A DNA stretch of 64,000 bases. Origin: Strobilurus pachycystidiatus. Its lineage: Eukaryota; Basidiomycota; Agaricomycetes; Agaricales; Physalacriaceae. The notes below the pieces were generated by a model that was not told where the DNA came from, made no database searches, and was given only the letters and a program-made list of their open reading frames with translations. The stretch spans positions 1 through 64,000 of the forward strand of contig JAHLMK010000019.1 of the NCBI GenBank assembly GCA_019915135.1. The letters run 5' to 3'. The translations under genes were made by a program, and so were the position numbers. Positions 1 through 11,853 of this stretch are shown here, one piece after another. How positions within the stretch are numbered: the first letter of the stretch is position 1; each line of letters starts with the position of its first letter.

Positions 1-98
1 CCCCTAACCCTAACCCTAACCCCCTAACCCTAACCCCCTAACCCTAACCCCCCTAACCCTAACCCCTAACCCTAACCCTAACCCCTAACCCTAACCCC
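1..98. repeat. Telomere repeat tract (CCCTAA, C-rich strand)
   Basis: The + strand opens with CCCTAA repeats, the C-rich strand expected at the left end of a chromosome with TTAGGG telomeres. The number of C residues per unit varies (CCCTAA, CCCCTAA, CCCCCTAA), so the array is irregular. It stops at about base 98 and is followed within a few bases by protein-coding homology to a P4-ATPase. Confidence 0.97.
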
Positions 99-102
99 TC
101 TG

Positions 103-3100
103 GAAAAAGCTGGAAGTTGGCGATGTCGTCTTTTATTGAGAGATAACGATCAGGTTCGCCTCACCTTCCTTCCTGCCCTCAACGTATCTCCTCACGCCCC
201 GCAGGTCCCAGCAGACATCCTCGTCCTCTCCACCTCCGACCCAGACGGCAATGGCTACCTCGAAGCCAAGAACCTCGATGGCGAGACCAACCTCAAGCCG
301 CGCCGCGCAGCCAAGTGCACCATGGGCATCCAGAGCGAGGAGGATATCGGCCGCAGCAAGTTCATCCTCGACTCCGAGGCGCCGCATGCTGGGCTCTATG
401 CCTACCACGGTGTCATTCGTTTCTCTGAGAGCAACAGCGGGACGCGCACGGAGACGGTCGGCATCAACGAGCTCCTGCTGCGCGGGTGCATCCTGCGCAA
501 CACGCAGTGGGTCGTCGGGCTCGTGGTCTACACGGGCCAGGACACCAAGATCATGATGAACGGGGGCGCGACGCCGAGTAAGCGGAGCAGGATTGAGCGG
601 GAGACGAACTTCGATGTTATTGGTGAGTGGACCCCCCACATGTCGACTAGGGCTGACGCTGGGTAGTAAACTTTGTCGTCCTCATCGCGATGTGCACCAT
701 CGCGGCCGTGTTCAACGGGATCCAGGATGCGAAGAGCGGAACGAGTGCTGCGTACTTTGAGATTGACGTCGAGGCGACCGACATCAGCGCTGTTAATGCG
801 ATTATCACGTTTGTGTACGTGCTCACCCTACCTAGCCTATGCATGCATGAACAAGTGATACTGACGCTTCACAGCTCGTGCTTGATCGCGTTCCAGAACA
901 TCGTGCCCATCTCCCTGTACATCTCCAGAGTCGTCAAGACCATCCAAGCCTAGTGCGTAGCCCATCCCCATCCCCGCCTCTACCTCCCTTCCCTGACCCT
1001 GTTTATACAAGCTTCATCTCACAAGACCTGGACCTCTACTACGCCCCGCTCGACACGCCCTGCGTACCCAAGACGTGGAACATCAGCGACGACCTCGGCC
1101 AGATCGAGTACGTCTTCAGTGACAAGACCGGGACGTTGACGCAGGTGGGTTTCCCCCCTCGTTCTTCCCTCACCTCTCACCCACGCCCCCCCCCCCCCCC
1201 CCCACAGAACGTGATGGAGTTCCAAAAATGCAGCGTCGGAGGGCGGAACTACGGCGAGGGCGTCACGGAGGCGATGAAGGGCGCTGCGCTCCGCGACGGC
1301 TCCGGCGCATCCTCCGAGGACCTCGACGCGAAGCTCGCCGCGCTTAAGAGCCAGATGTTGGCGACCATGCGGCGGGCGGGTGAGAATCGGTTCGTTGACT
1401 TCAAATCCTTTGGTTTGGGTTTGTGTTCCTGAACTTTGTCGTTGGTCAGGTACCTGCAAGAAGACAAGCTCTCCTGATCTCGCCGCAGATGGCGCTGGAC
1501 CTCGTCGAGGGGAAGGCGCAGGCGGAGCGGTTGAAGGAGTTCTTGGCGCTTTGCCGTACCGTCCTCGCGGAGGAGGGCGAGGGGTGAGTTGCCCAGTTCC
1601 CAGTTCTGTGGTGATATTGACACCGAGGTAGCAACATCCTGACGTACAAAGCCGAATCGCCGGACGAGGCTGCGCTGGTGGGTGCTGCCTGCCCGGGATG
1701 TAGGGTTCCCCTTCCTGAAGAAGGGGAAGAGGGGCGTCGATGTGGAGGTGTTGGTCAGTCGTCTTTTCTTCCTCCTTTCCTTTTGGCTATGAATGCATTC
1801 CTGAGCTTGGCGCTTACAACAACAACAGGGCAAACCGGAACGCTGGGAAGTGCTCAAGATCCTGGAGTTCAACTCAACGCGGAAGAGGATGTCTACGATC
1901 TTCCGGTCGCCGCATGGGAAGATCGAGCTGATATGCAAGGGCGCGGATAGTGTCATCTACGAGAGGCTGGCGGCGAGGCAGAGGGGGGACATCGAGGCGG
2001 GTGTTGCGCAGGAAGGTTCGTATCCGTCTTCAGCAAGCTTTCCATTCCAAAGTAACCATATGTAGATGTGCCGACGCAGGGCATCAAGGCGCGCACGCGT
2101 GCTGACATGGACGCGTTCGCTAACGGGGGCCCCCGGACGCTGTTACGCTTCTCGGGAGATCGGGGATGGGGAGTGGAATCAGTGGTTGCAGGTGTACGAG
2201 CGCGCCGAGGCGAGCAGCCAGGATAGGGAGGCGGAGGTGGACAAGGCGTGTGAGCTGATGGAGAGGGATCTGCATATCCTGGGTAAGCCCACAAGCGCAC
2301 GTTGGTGAAAGCTAATCATTCTCTGCACAGGTGCCACCGCCCTGGAAGACAAACTGCAAGAAGGCGTCCCCGAGGCGATCGAGACGCTCCATCGCACAGG
2401 GATCAAGCTGTGGATCCTCACGGGCGACAAGCTGCAGACCGCGATCGAGATTGGGTACTCGTGCAATTTGCTCAAGGCGAATATGGAGTTGATGATCTTG
2501 GTGCGTACCCCCCTCTCCGTTCCCCCGTTCCGTATGCTGACCCGTCAACCAGTCCGCAGCGTCCTTCGAAGAAGCGCGCGCCCAGATCGAGGGTGGTCTC
2601 AACAAGATCGCGTCCGTTCTCGGTCCACCGACTTCTATCCCGGAGCGAGGGTTCCTGCCGAATGCGAAGGCGAGCTTTGCGGTGGTGATTGATGGGGATA
2701 CGCTGAAGTATGCGTTGGAGGGGCGTGGGGATGGTATGTGTCCTCATAACGAAAATCTTTCATCGACGTGACACGGTACTCCAGGTAATGGCAGCGAGTT
2801 GAGGGAGATATTCTTGAACCTCGGCACGCAATGCGAGACGGTTGTGTGCTGTCGGGTAAGTCCCAGGCGATGACGCTCTCGATTGGTTATGGGGCAAACG
2901 ACGTTGCCATGATCCAGGAGGCGAATATTGGTTGTGGGCTGTTTGGGCTCGAGGGTAGTCAGGTGGGGTTATTTCTTGTCCTTTCCTCTCAGATTGACGC
3001 TCACCCTTCTTCCTCCAGGCAGCGATGTCCGCCGATTACGCCTTCGGCCAGTTCCGCTTCCTCGTCAAGCTTCTCATCGTACATGGTCGCTGGAGCTATC

Positions 3101-4704
3101 AGCGCATAGCGGATATGCACAGCAACTTTTTCTACAAGAACATGATCTGGACTTTTGCTATGTTCTGGTATTTGCCGTTTAACAAGTGCGTGGATGTTGT
3201 CACTATCTCATATCTCCTTGCTGACGATATGGGTAGTTTCTATGGGACGTACCTGTACCAGTATACGTTTATACTGTTGTATAATCTTGTCTTTACGTCG
3301 TTGCCTGTTATTGTCCTCGGAGGTGTGTACATTTCCTCCCCTTTTCGTTTCGCATCCTTCTGACACTGCGATCCTCAGCGTTCGACCAAGAGATCAACGC
3401 GCGCGCCGCACTGGCCTACCCTCAGCTATACGTCCGTGGCATTCGTGGATTGGAATACACCCGCGCCAAATTCTGGGCGTACATGTTCGACGGCCTCTAT
3501 CAGAGTGCGGTGGTGTTCTTCATGCCGTACGCACTTTGGCAGGTCGGGGAGGGCGCGCTGGCGGTCTCGTGGACGGGCAAAGGGATCGACAGCGTGAGCG
3601 ACTTTGGAACGACGGTCGCTGTTGCTGCGATCTTTGCGGCGAATTCGTTTGTTGGGATGAACACACATTAGTGAGTTGCCAACTTTGGCTTTCCATTCAT
3701 CCGTTGACACCCCACGTCCTCCGTAAGTTGGACTGCCATGACCTGGATCGTCGTGTTTGGATCTACGATCGTCATGCTCCTCTGGATTGTCGTCTACAGC
3801 TTCTTCTTCTCGAGCGACTTCATCGACGAGGTCAAGATACTTTTCGGCGGCGTGACTTTCTGGGCTGCGGTATTGTTCAGCTCGGTCGTCGCCCTCGCGC
3901 CGCGGTTCTTCGTCAAGTTCGCATCAAGCTCGTATCACCCCTTGTATAAGGACCTGGTCCGGGAGATGTGGGTTATGGGTGACATGAAGGATCAGCTGGG
4001 GATTGGACATCGGAGCGGGAAAAGAAAAGGGGAGAAGAGTGGAGGCATTGCAAAGTGAGTGTCGTAAAATTTCTCATGTGTGTCCATACTGATTCATGTG
4101 CGTTTCTTGTAGGGATCTGGAGGCTGCGCCAATGTTTAGTAGTCATGCGAGGAACGGCAGTGACTTGTCGCTTCATCATGGGACACCGTATGAGCCGACT
4201 TCGCAGACGTCAGAGCCGCAGCCTACGTATGGGCAGGGTGAGTCCAGTCTCCCATACTTAGTAGCTGGAGTTGACCGAGTCAAATTTGCTGATCTTTCTC
4301 GAACAGATTACGACTATATTTCACCTGACCCGAACCACCTCACCGTTAATGCACCTTCGCCCACTCGAGGCGGAGCGGGAAGCAGGACATCGTATTACAG
4401 CGCGTCAGATATACCGCCACCGAGAACGATGCCTGAGGTGCGGTACGGAAGTGCTGGCAGTGGTGGGATGGCGTATGAGATGAACGTACGAAGTCCGCCG
4501 CCCAGCCATAGCCATCAACAACCACAGTCACAGTCGCCATCCGCATGTCAGCCGTACAGGCGAACGTCGCAAGGGTATGCGTTTGATAGGTCAGGGAGCG
4601 AGGCGAGTTATGTGACTGCCATGGATGGCGGTGCGGACGAGTTGGGTGTAGTGGGAGGGGAGTCGGAGAGGCCGTCAAGTTGGGCGGGCGGTAGGGCTTT
4701 ATAG
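103..4704 (+). pseudogene. P4-ATPase phospholipid flippase, truncated by the telomere (copy 1)
   Basis: This is the remnant of a Dnf-type aminophospholipid-translocating ATPase, an integral membrane pump that moves lipids to the cytosolic leaflet. Homology starts mid-protein at KKLEVGDVV (actuator region), followed by PADILVLSTSDPDGNG, the phosphorylation motif DKTGTLT (1121-1141), the nucleotide-binding region with NSTRKRMS and [29 protein letters not shown], and the C-terminal membrane helices plus a long polar tail ending at 4704. Many short introns are visible (for example 154-204, 623-666, 815-874, 1145-1206). The N-terminal part is missing at the telomere. Frameshifts lie near 131-136, 1475 and 1695. 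About 16 residues are deleted before MTLSIGYGAND, and the hinge motif GDGAND has become GYGAND (codon 2888-2890). It is therefore not a working pump. A second copy lies at 47.1-50.0 kb. Confidence 0.92.
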
Positions 4705-4844
4705 CCAATAGGAGGCTACTTGTTATGAAGCTAGATCTTATGATTGGGCTAGACGAGGAGAAAGAGGAAGTGATCAATCTTATTTGCATATATATCTGAA
4801 TTGATGGTGTACTGTAGAAACAACCGGACGAACGGACTGAGTCG

Positions 4845-5780
4845 CTACCATACGGCTTCTGAGACCGTAGACCTCAGCACAATATGATAATCAGGAGGTT
4901 GCGGTGGTACCATGATATCAATGTGCATGCCTGCGTCAATGAAGCCTGCCACAGCGGCCGTCAGCTCAGCGTTTGGACTATCATGATGTGCGTAGTTCAC
5001 AACCACAGTTTCGAGCTTGGCGACCTCGTGTTGGTCCTTCCAACGAGAGGCAATTAGCTGAGCCAACGCGACGGAGACGATCAAACCATCGCGAGCTCGA
5101 ATGTTCAGGTTACTCTGAGGTTACTAAGTGCGGGTAGCAATAGAGTCTTGGAGTTACCAGCTTGATTCGTACATGCAGAATTTAGGTTGCGGTTCGTGAG
5201 TGTTACTATGTGCTAGTTGCTGACCTGGGTTACCGCCTTGAGGATCTACAGTCTTCAACGCGACGAGCTCGTCCTCTTGGTAGGGACTCGGAGTAGGAGT
5301 ATGTACATTAGCCATGTAATTAGCTCTTACAACTCGGCCGTTCATCTTGGACCTTGTCGAGTATAATACAACTCCTTCCTTCCTTCCTTCCTTCTCCTCC
5401 AGAATTTGAAAGACGGCGAGGTTTCAGGGAGTCACAGAGTGTGTCAAATCCAAGGAGTTGACTGACTTCAAGCGAGGATACGTTGGGAACCGTCACGAGC
5501 ATGTTAATCTTCTCCGTGACGCTATCCCCGTCCATTGTATTGGAACAGTAAGGGAAAGGTACGCGAGACTGCTAGCGGTCGTCGGCGTGACACGCCCTAT
5601 GAAGCCAGGCCTCCGAACTCTCAACGGGTCAGGGAGGCGAATTGTTAGGGCAATGAGGTTTGGCGCTTCTAGAAACCTGAGCAGCCTGGGGGTCCTCGGT
5701 CCACGGATGGTAAGGTGGCGAAGTCTAGGAGCGCATGCTCGGCGTGCCCCAACAACAGACGCACCCGGGCCGAGGCCCAA
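4845..5780 (-). pseudogene. F-box/LRR-like protein remnant
   Basis: Three consecutive minus-strand reading frames resemble the leucine-rich C-terminal half of the large F-box protein families of Agaricomycetes. Examples are LRHLTIRGPRTPRLLRFLEA and LIALTIRLPDPLR (about 5780-5600), LVTVPNVSSLEVSQLLGFD (about 5500-5440), and LIASRWKDQHEVAKLETVVV (about 5060-5000). The frames are not joined by obvious introns and no F-box is visible. I read it as a decayed 3' part. Low sequence complexity around 5375-5395 (GGAAGGAA on the minus strand) interrupts it. Assignment is by style of repeat only. Confidence 0.35.
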
Positions 5781-5873
5781 GCATCGGTCGTGAATTCAGG
5801 GTCCCCGCGAGCCTGTTCTGCTTCCAACTACGACCGGCAGACCGTCAGACCGCATTGCAGTCAACGCTGCAAG

Positions 5874-8800
5874 ATGGGAAGGGCAGGGAAAGAGAACGGA
5901 ACCACCGGGAGCAAAGACAAGGCGGCAAAGAAGGGTACGCTCCTTCTCACTTACTGGTGGCCCCACGGTACTGGCTCTGACGCGTGCTTAGGCAACGACG
6001 CCCGGAAGAAAATCAGCAAAGCCTCGGAAAAGAAACCTGGTGTGTTTGTTCGAGTCTTTGTTATGGTACACTGACCCTTGGTTTGCCAGCCAACAAGGAA
6101 ATCAAAACTTCGCCAAAGGTGGTCAATCCCACATACGAGGCCGTACAGTCAAAAGTGCGTTTTTGTTTTGGTCTCGCTAGCATCTAGCTCACCACCAACC
6201 CCAGTTGCTCCATATAACATTGCGGCAAGAATCTTACAATATCGACCAAGCTACCGTCAATGAAGACTGGATCCTTGAAACGATTCGATTCGACGCGTCT
6301 ACGGACTGCTTCCACGCCTCGAACACGGAAGGAAATATTCTCCACTCCTGCAACCATGGAGACCCCTCTCTCATTGACGGGCATCTTGATATGTCCTGTT
6401 CAGCTCTCCGCCCACTCGGTATCTACATATCTGACGTGTTCGAGCATTTCACACACTGCCAGGTCGCCATCGGTGTCGGGAACCCCCGTTCGAAGAAGAG
6501 ACGTGTCCCTGGGGGCGTCATCTTTGACCGAGACGATCTCATCGAATACCTGAAATGGAACGATCTTCTTCCACGCGCGTATACGGCGAACAAGCAAAAT
6601 CTGCAGCGCAGCCACGAGAAGCTCCTCGATGAGCTTTGCCAGCATATGGTGCAGTTACACCTGTTCTCCATCACCCGAGACGAGTTTCTGAACCGACAGG
6701 TCAACTACCCCATCCCCATTGAGGTTCCCGGGCTTGAGATCCGATGGATTGGAGTCTGCAACGCGTGCGACGTGGAAGAGGGAGAGCACGCCCGCTTCTC
6801 TATCCTCCTCAATCAGTCAAAAACGGGCTACCTAAAACGACAATACGCTGCGGCATGTGATCTTGGCGGCTTGTCGAACACCAAGAGTCGCCTCAAGGAA
6901 ACGACCAAGCTGAAGAGTTGCCTCGAGGAAACGTCCAAGCCGAATGACGGTCGCCTCGAGGATATGGAGGGTGAGGAAACGTCTGAGCCAAATGACAGTC
7001 GCCTCGGGGATGTGGAGGGTGAGGAAACATCCGAGGCGAATGACGGTCGCCTCGGGGATGTGGAGGGTGAGGAAACATCCGAGGCGAATGACGGTCGCCT
7101 CGGGGATGTGGAGGGCGAGGAAACGTCCAAGCCGAATGACGGTCGCCCCGGCGATGTGGAGGGTAGAGAACCCAAGAAGTATCATGGTTGTATCTGCTCC
7201 GGTAGTAGCGTGCCCACGGTGGTGATAAGCCGGGGAACACATCTCCAGGAATTCAGACTTCCGACGGTCAGGAAAATTGTCTATGTCACCTCGCCCGTCC
7301 CCCTTTCCTCTCCATCCGACAATGCTAGCTCTTCTACGCCTGCCGCCGCCACTGCTCGTGATGGGTCCGTCCCGGACATATCGCTTTTCCGATGGTACCA
7401 TCCTAGTCTCCAGACCACGACTCTCCTCTTCATTCCACTCCAAAGATTTCTAAAGATCGGTCAGAAGTTGGGGAATGTCTGTCCAAAGTCGGCGCCGAAG
7501 GGAATTTCCCCTAGACTCTTCATACTCCAGCAGCAGGCGTATGAGTTTAGGTGTGCGGGAGAACGGTATATGTTTCATGGCGAACAGGCCCTAGCCAAAG
7601 GGAATCTTCATACGACATGTCTCATGCGATCTGCGTAAGCCAATTTCAGATCCCGTTATTCTCGATTGTTGATGTCCTTACTCTAGGACTCGCCTCACCA
7701 TCAGGACGTTCCAGAAAGCCCAAACATGCCGTAACTACGCCAAAGTTGCCACAAAGCTCCTGTTCCTTCCCCTCCTCCTCGAACTATACAACGAGAAACC
7801 AACAGGGTTTCACTTTAATCTCTCCGCCAAACAACAAAAGATTCTGGACATATACAAACTCAGGATCGAACCAAAGGCAAGCGGGGACAAGGAGATCGAG
7901 CCTCTCGACCATTTCACCTTATGGCATCACTTCATGGCCGAGTCGTTTCAGCAATTTACAAGTACGACTTCGAGCGGGTCTCTTCCACTTGTCTTCCAAG
8001 TGCTTTCAATCATCGTCATCTCACTCAAGGGACAAGGACTTAATAGCCCCAGCACATTCACCGGCCTCATCGCCAAGCTTATCAGAAACGGAGTCTCCGT
8101 CATGATCAACACCGTAGCGTCAGAGGATGCTGAAGCTCGTTTTTCGGGGTCTGTCGAGCCGGACCCACTCTCTGGTTTGGCATCGTGGAGGCCCACAGAG
8201 CGATTTATGGCGGGTTCGGAAGGGCTGGGACCGGAGAAGAAGAGACGGAAGAGTGACGAGGGGATTGAGAGTGCAGGGAAAGGCGCAGAGGTTGAGGGCC
8301 CTGGGGCCATGCGGGACCAAGAGGGCGGCGGAGACAAGAGCAATGTTGATGACAAGAGGGAGAAGGAAAGGGAGAAAGAGCAAGATGAGAAGGATGACGA
8401 CGGCGGCGATGAGGACGACGGCGACGATGAGGACGACGGCGACGATGAGGACGACGACGACGACGACGACGTGGATGACGACCAAGAAAAATTTGACGAA
8501 GAGGATCTCGATGATGGTTTTCCAGAGATTGACGGTCCATTGAGGGTGAGTCAAGTCTTTCATCTCGCTGATGTGTCTGATCACAAGAAAGATGTTTGAG
8601 GATAGCCGGAAGAGTACAGATGACCGTGAGGCTGTCGATCGGAGCAAGGCTTACCAAAGGTTTGATTGTCTGACTCCAACGGATCCTCGCTAGTAAGCTT
8701 ACCTGCCCACAGAGAGCTACTGGATGTCATTGAGCGCCACGTCGGGAGTGAGTTCAGCATCCACCGTGGGCTGAAGAACTACTGGCTTGTCGCTGATTTG

Positions 8801-10814
8801 GCGAGTCGCGGACAGCAAGGTTCAACGTCCATTACTTGGAACGAAGCACGTACCACCGCAACCATCACCGGAGGCCAGAATTCACTGGAGAAGACTGTCA
8901 GTCTCGGCTCGCTGGTCTCATCATTCAACAGCCTGCTGGCCGATCTTACCTCGGACTTGGAGGGCGATCCGGGATATTCAGAATTCTGTCGTACCGGGGT
9001 TGTCCATCTTCAGGATAAGTACAACACACCCACCAGCTTCCTTGAACAAAACAGGGAATTTTTCCAGGCATATGTGCCGGCATTGCGTCCAAAGAATGGG
9101 AGGAAGAATGCCTTCAACTTCCAGCGGCAGGGTCACGAACGGCGGAACCAGATGCTCGGTCTCATCACGCACTCCAGTATCTCTCAGCGAAGCTTCCAGC
9201 TTGCAGACTACAGGTTGGAGTCTGCAACCGAGGGTGACGCCCATTTCCCTCATCGAAATATCCGGTACAAAGACGGCCAGATGGTTCTCGGGAACCCACC
9301 GCGCAAGGATGATAAGGACAAGGAGTACGCTGCCTATATCATACTCCCGAAATCACTCACAGCCATCTCTGCCTGGGTCCTGGGTCCTATGAGACTCGTA
9401 GAGCTTGAGCTGGTCGAAAAGGACCTCATTTCTCGGTCGCTCTACCGCACCTATATTTTTGTCGTCCCACTCCCCGGGAATAGGACGACCAGGCCATATG
9501 CAAGACGTTTCACCCCCGCGGATGTCAACGCCGCCCTCAAGGACGTCATGCTGGGGATGGGCGTACTCACACTACGCCACTTCTTCACCTCCCTCATACG
9601 AGAGCTATACCCGGCGCTCAATTTTGGTAGGTCATGATTCTGCTATCTGTTCATCCATCCAACCTTCACTCAATCCTCGCTAGGAACGCTCAAAGACGCC
9701 CTCCGTCGGACGACGTCGCCTCTCAATATGATGGGCCAACACACAGATAACACCTCCGATAAGAATTACGGAATCGACAAGGCGTTCGAAAACTCTGGAT
9801 TCTCCATCACCCGCTTTAGATTCCAACAGCCAGTGGCCCAGGCAATTCATCTTCTCCTCAAGCAGACAGGCTCATCCTCCACCGGATCAAACAAGGAGGC
9901 AGTGATTTCGACCCAAGTTGTACAGCTTGCGCAGACCGTTGTTCACGACTGCATGAAGGCACTGCAGTTTGTCAAACCCCGGCAGGACTTCGCTCGAGAT
10001 TTCCTGGACGACTGCAATGGGACATACTTGGCTCACGAGATTGTCTGTTCCGTTGTCGCTGCACTCTCTGAATATCCACAACAGCTCACGTACGAATACT
10101 CTTATGTTGACGAGTTGTCACCAAGAATAGTAGCCCAGGGACTGTCCCTCGTGCGTATCATCTTCATTCTTCTCTGCATAGATATGTCCTGAAGACGCTT
10201 CTGTAGGTGCGATATGCAGTGTACGAATGGAAGACTGGACACCACGAGAGATCCCACATATGGGCACAGCTGGTCAACAATTCCTTTTTGAAGGATCACG
10301 TAGAGCTCGTGTCGAAGCTAGAGCAGCTGCTTGACGGTGTCAAGAGCAATCCTTCCAATCTCTGGCAAAAGCTGGCTCACGGGGTTTACCAAAGTGCCGT
10401 TCGAGACCAGAGCACAGGGACGGTCCCATCGGCCATGTTTGATTTGCGTAGCAGGGTATATCAGGACCTCGATGCGCCTTCCGACGACTCTGACCCTGCA
10501 GAGGCCCAGAGGTAGGTTTCTTGTCCTCTATGGCCTATGCTTTGACTGAAAGTTTCAGTGACAACAGGAAGCGAACGAGGGCGGAAGGGATAGATGGGTG
10601 TGACACTACTGGGAAGACCAAGCGACAAAGGCGTCTATCGGCAGAGCCTGAGACAGCTGGACGACACAGGCAATGGCCCCGATACCATGTCTTTGTTGAA
10701 GTTCCTTCACTCCGGCTGGCACTCCTTCAACCACAGTCAGCACCCGAGAAGGAGCTGTCGGAGATGGAGGGTAAAGAGGGTTCGGAGTCAGAATGGGAGG
10801 AGGATTCGGAATGA
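5874..10814 (+). CDS. Uncharacterised subtelomeric family 1 protein, copy A (10 exons, 1487 aa)
   Basis: Exons read as 5874-5934, 5992-6039, 6090-6154, 6205-7634, 7687-8545, 8601-8659, 8713-9626, 9684-10150, 10207-10511 and 10559-10814. All junctions are GT...AG and the frame stays open, giving 1487 residues. I do not recognise the family. The N-terminus is basic and Lys-rich (MGRAGKENG). The first large exon carries GVGNP, GGVIFDRDDL and PIPIEVPGLEIRWIG, then five 16-residue acidic repeats. Exon 5 ends in a long Asp/Glu run. Exon 7 starts the conserved second half and ends in TLRHFFTSLIRELYP, followed in exon 8 by GQHTDNTSDKNYG. The C-terminus has a basic nuclear-localisation-like stretch (RKRTRAEG, TKRQRR) and an acidic end. 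Copy B at 58969-63495 has the same ten exons and identical intron phases. Nuclear function is an inference from composition. Confidence 0.82.
6925..7168 (+). repeat. 48-nt coding minisatellite (five 16-residue repeats)
   Basis: Inside exon 4 of family 1 copy A a 48-nt unit is repeated about five times in frame, encoding ETSEANDGRLGDVEGE-like units. The two central units are nearly identical, pointing to recent expansion. Copy B has no equivalent block, so the array arose after the two copies separated or was lost from B. Confidence 0.85.
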
Positions 10815-11084
10815 GAGGCTCGACCGATTAGGATTAGCGTACTTGGAACAAATGGGATGGCGCGTTGTTTGACACAATCACATATTGCCTTTGCTTTTCG
10901 ACCGTCTCCTTGACACTTGACATTCCGTGTACTCAGTAACTGCACCAAGTGGTGTACAACAACATTTCAGATGGCCGGCGATGCGGGCAAAATGAACGCA
11001 AGCCGGGAGAAGGACAATGCTGAAGGGTCCAAAACACCTCCCAGTTCTCATAAAGAAGGTGCAAGAGACAGTTGCATGCTGAGT
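10815..11084. other. Intergenic stretch, nothing recognised
   Basis: The 3' flank of family 1 copy A. I see no convincing coding sequence, RNA gene or mobile element on either strand. Confidence 0.5.
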
Positions 11085-11373
11085 GAAGCGAGTGAAGCAC
11101 CACTTCTGCACTCTTGGGTGTGTTGGTCCGATTCCTTCAATTGTGGCCATTCCTACATGTCTTCTGCCACTCTGTGGTGTTTTCAGAGTGGAATCCATGT
11201 ACCTGGGTATCCTCGCAGCGCGTGACTGCGCCACGCATGCTGAGTGAAGCACCACTTCTGCACTGTTGGGTGTGTTGGTCCGATTCCTTCAATTGTGGCC
11301 ATTCCTACATGTCTTCTGCCACTCTGTGGTGTTTTCAGAGTGGAATTCATGTACCTGGGTATCCTCGCACTTA
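11085..11373. repeat. Tandem duplication, about 152-bp unit
   Basis: The segment beginning ACCACTTCTGCACT at 11099 reappears at 11251, giving a unit of 152 bp. The second copy runs to about 11373 and differs at only a few positions. Both units are preceded by GCATGCTGAGTGAAGC. Neither unit has a convincing coding frame. Confidence 0.88.
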
Positions 11374-11853
11374 CGCGTGTAGATAAGCCCGTTGAATACA
11401 ATCAAGCAAATAACAAAGGACGCACCGGGTCTCGCCATTGATCTTCGAGGTGTCGTACCAGAAACGCTCCCTTTTCCAACCCTCCCCTGATGGCTTTTTC
11501 AAAGGCACCCTGGACGATGGCAGAGAGACTGAACTGGATGTGCCCGTACTGGATCGTCCCGGGTACGATTGCTAGGAGGGCACCCGACGCATGGAGCCAG
11601 GCCGTCGAATACGACTCACAGACGACTCTCGCACGTCCGCCGTCCGCCGTCCGCCGTCCGCCACCCACCTGGGCCTGAGTTTAGTACGAATTGTGCTTCC
11701 CATCCTCGATTAGTGATGAAAATTCTTCTCTACTGATCTATCAGGTCGTCTTTAGAATTCGGGCACAATGATTTTCACGAAAAATTGTTCCTTGTGGCTA
11801 CTTCGCCAGCCATCTCGTATGTAGTATCTGTACAGTACCCTATCAGTAACTAT
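11374..11853. other. Intergenic stretch with a CGTCCGC microrepeat
   Basis: A minus-strand open frame of 88 codons (11668-11402) contains LLAIVPGTIQYGHIQFSLSA but matches nothing I know. At 11636-11665 the 7-mer CGTCCGC is repeated about four times. No other feature is visible. Confidence 0.4.

Noticed and set aside
1185..1206. Poly-C tract as a regulatory element
   Set aside because: It is the pyrimidine tract of an intron in the P4-ATPase pseudogene and may be inflated by homopolymer error.
6828..7443. Long minus-strand open frames rich in Ser/Thr/Pro repeats
   Set aside because: They are antisense shadows of the 48-nt coding repeats in family 1 copy A; the plus strand has consistent exons and a paralogue.
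8120..8657. Minus-strand frames with Val-rich and Arg/His-rich runs
   Set aside because: Antisense readings of the GAC/GAT-rich acidic tail of family 1 copy A exon 5.
11402..11668. Minus-strand 88-codon frame as a gene
   Set aside because: No motif, no intron pattern, no paralogue, and it overlaps a microrepeat.
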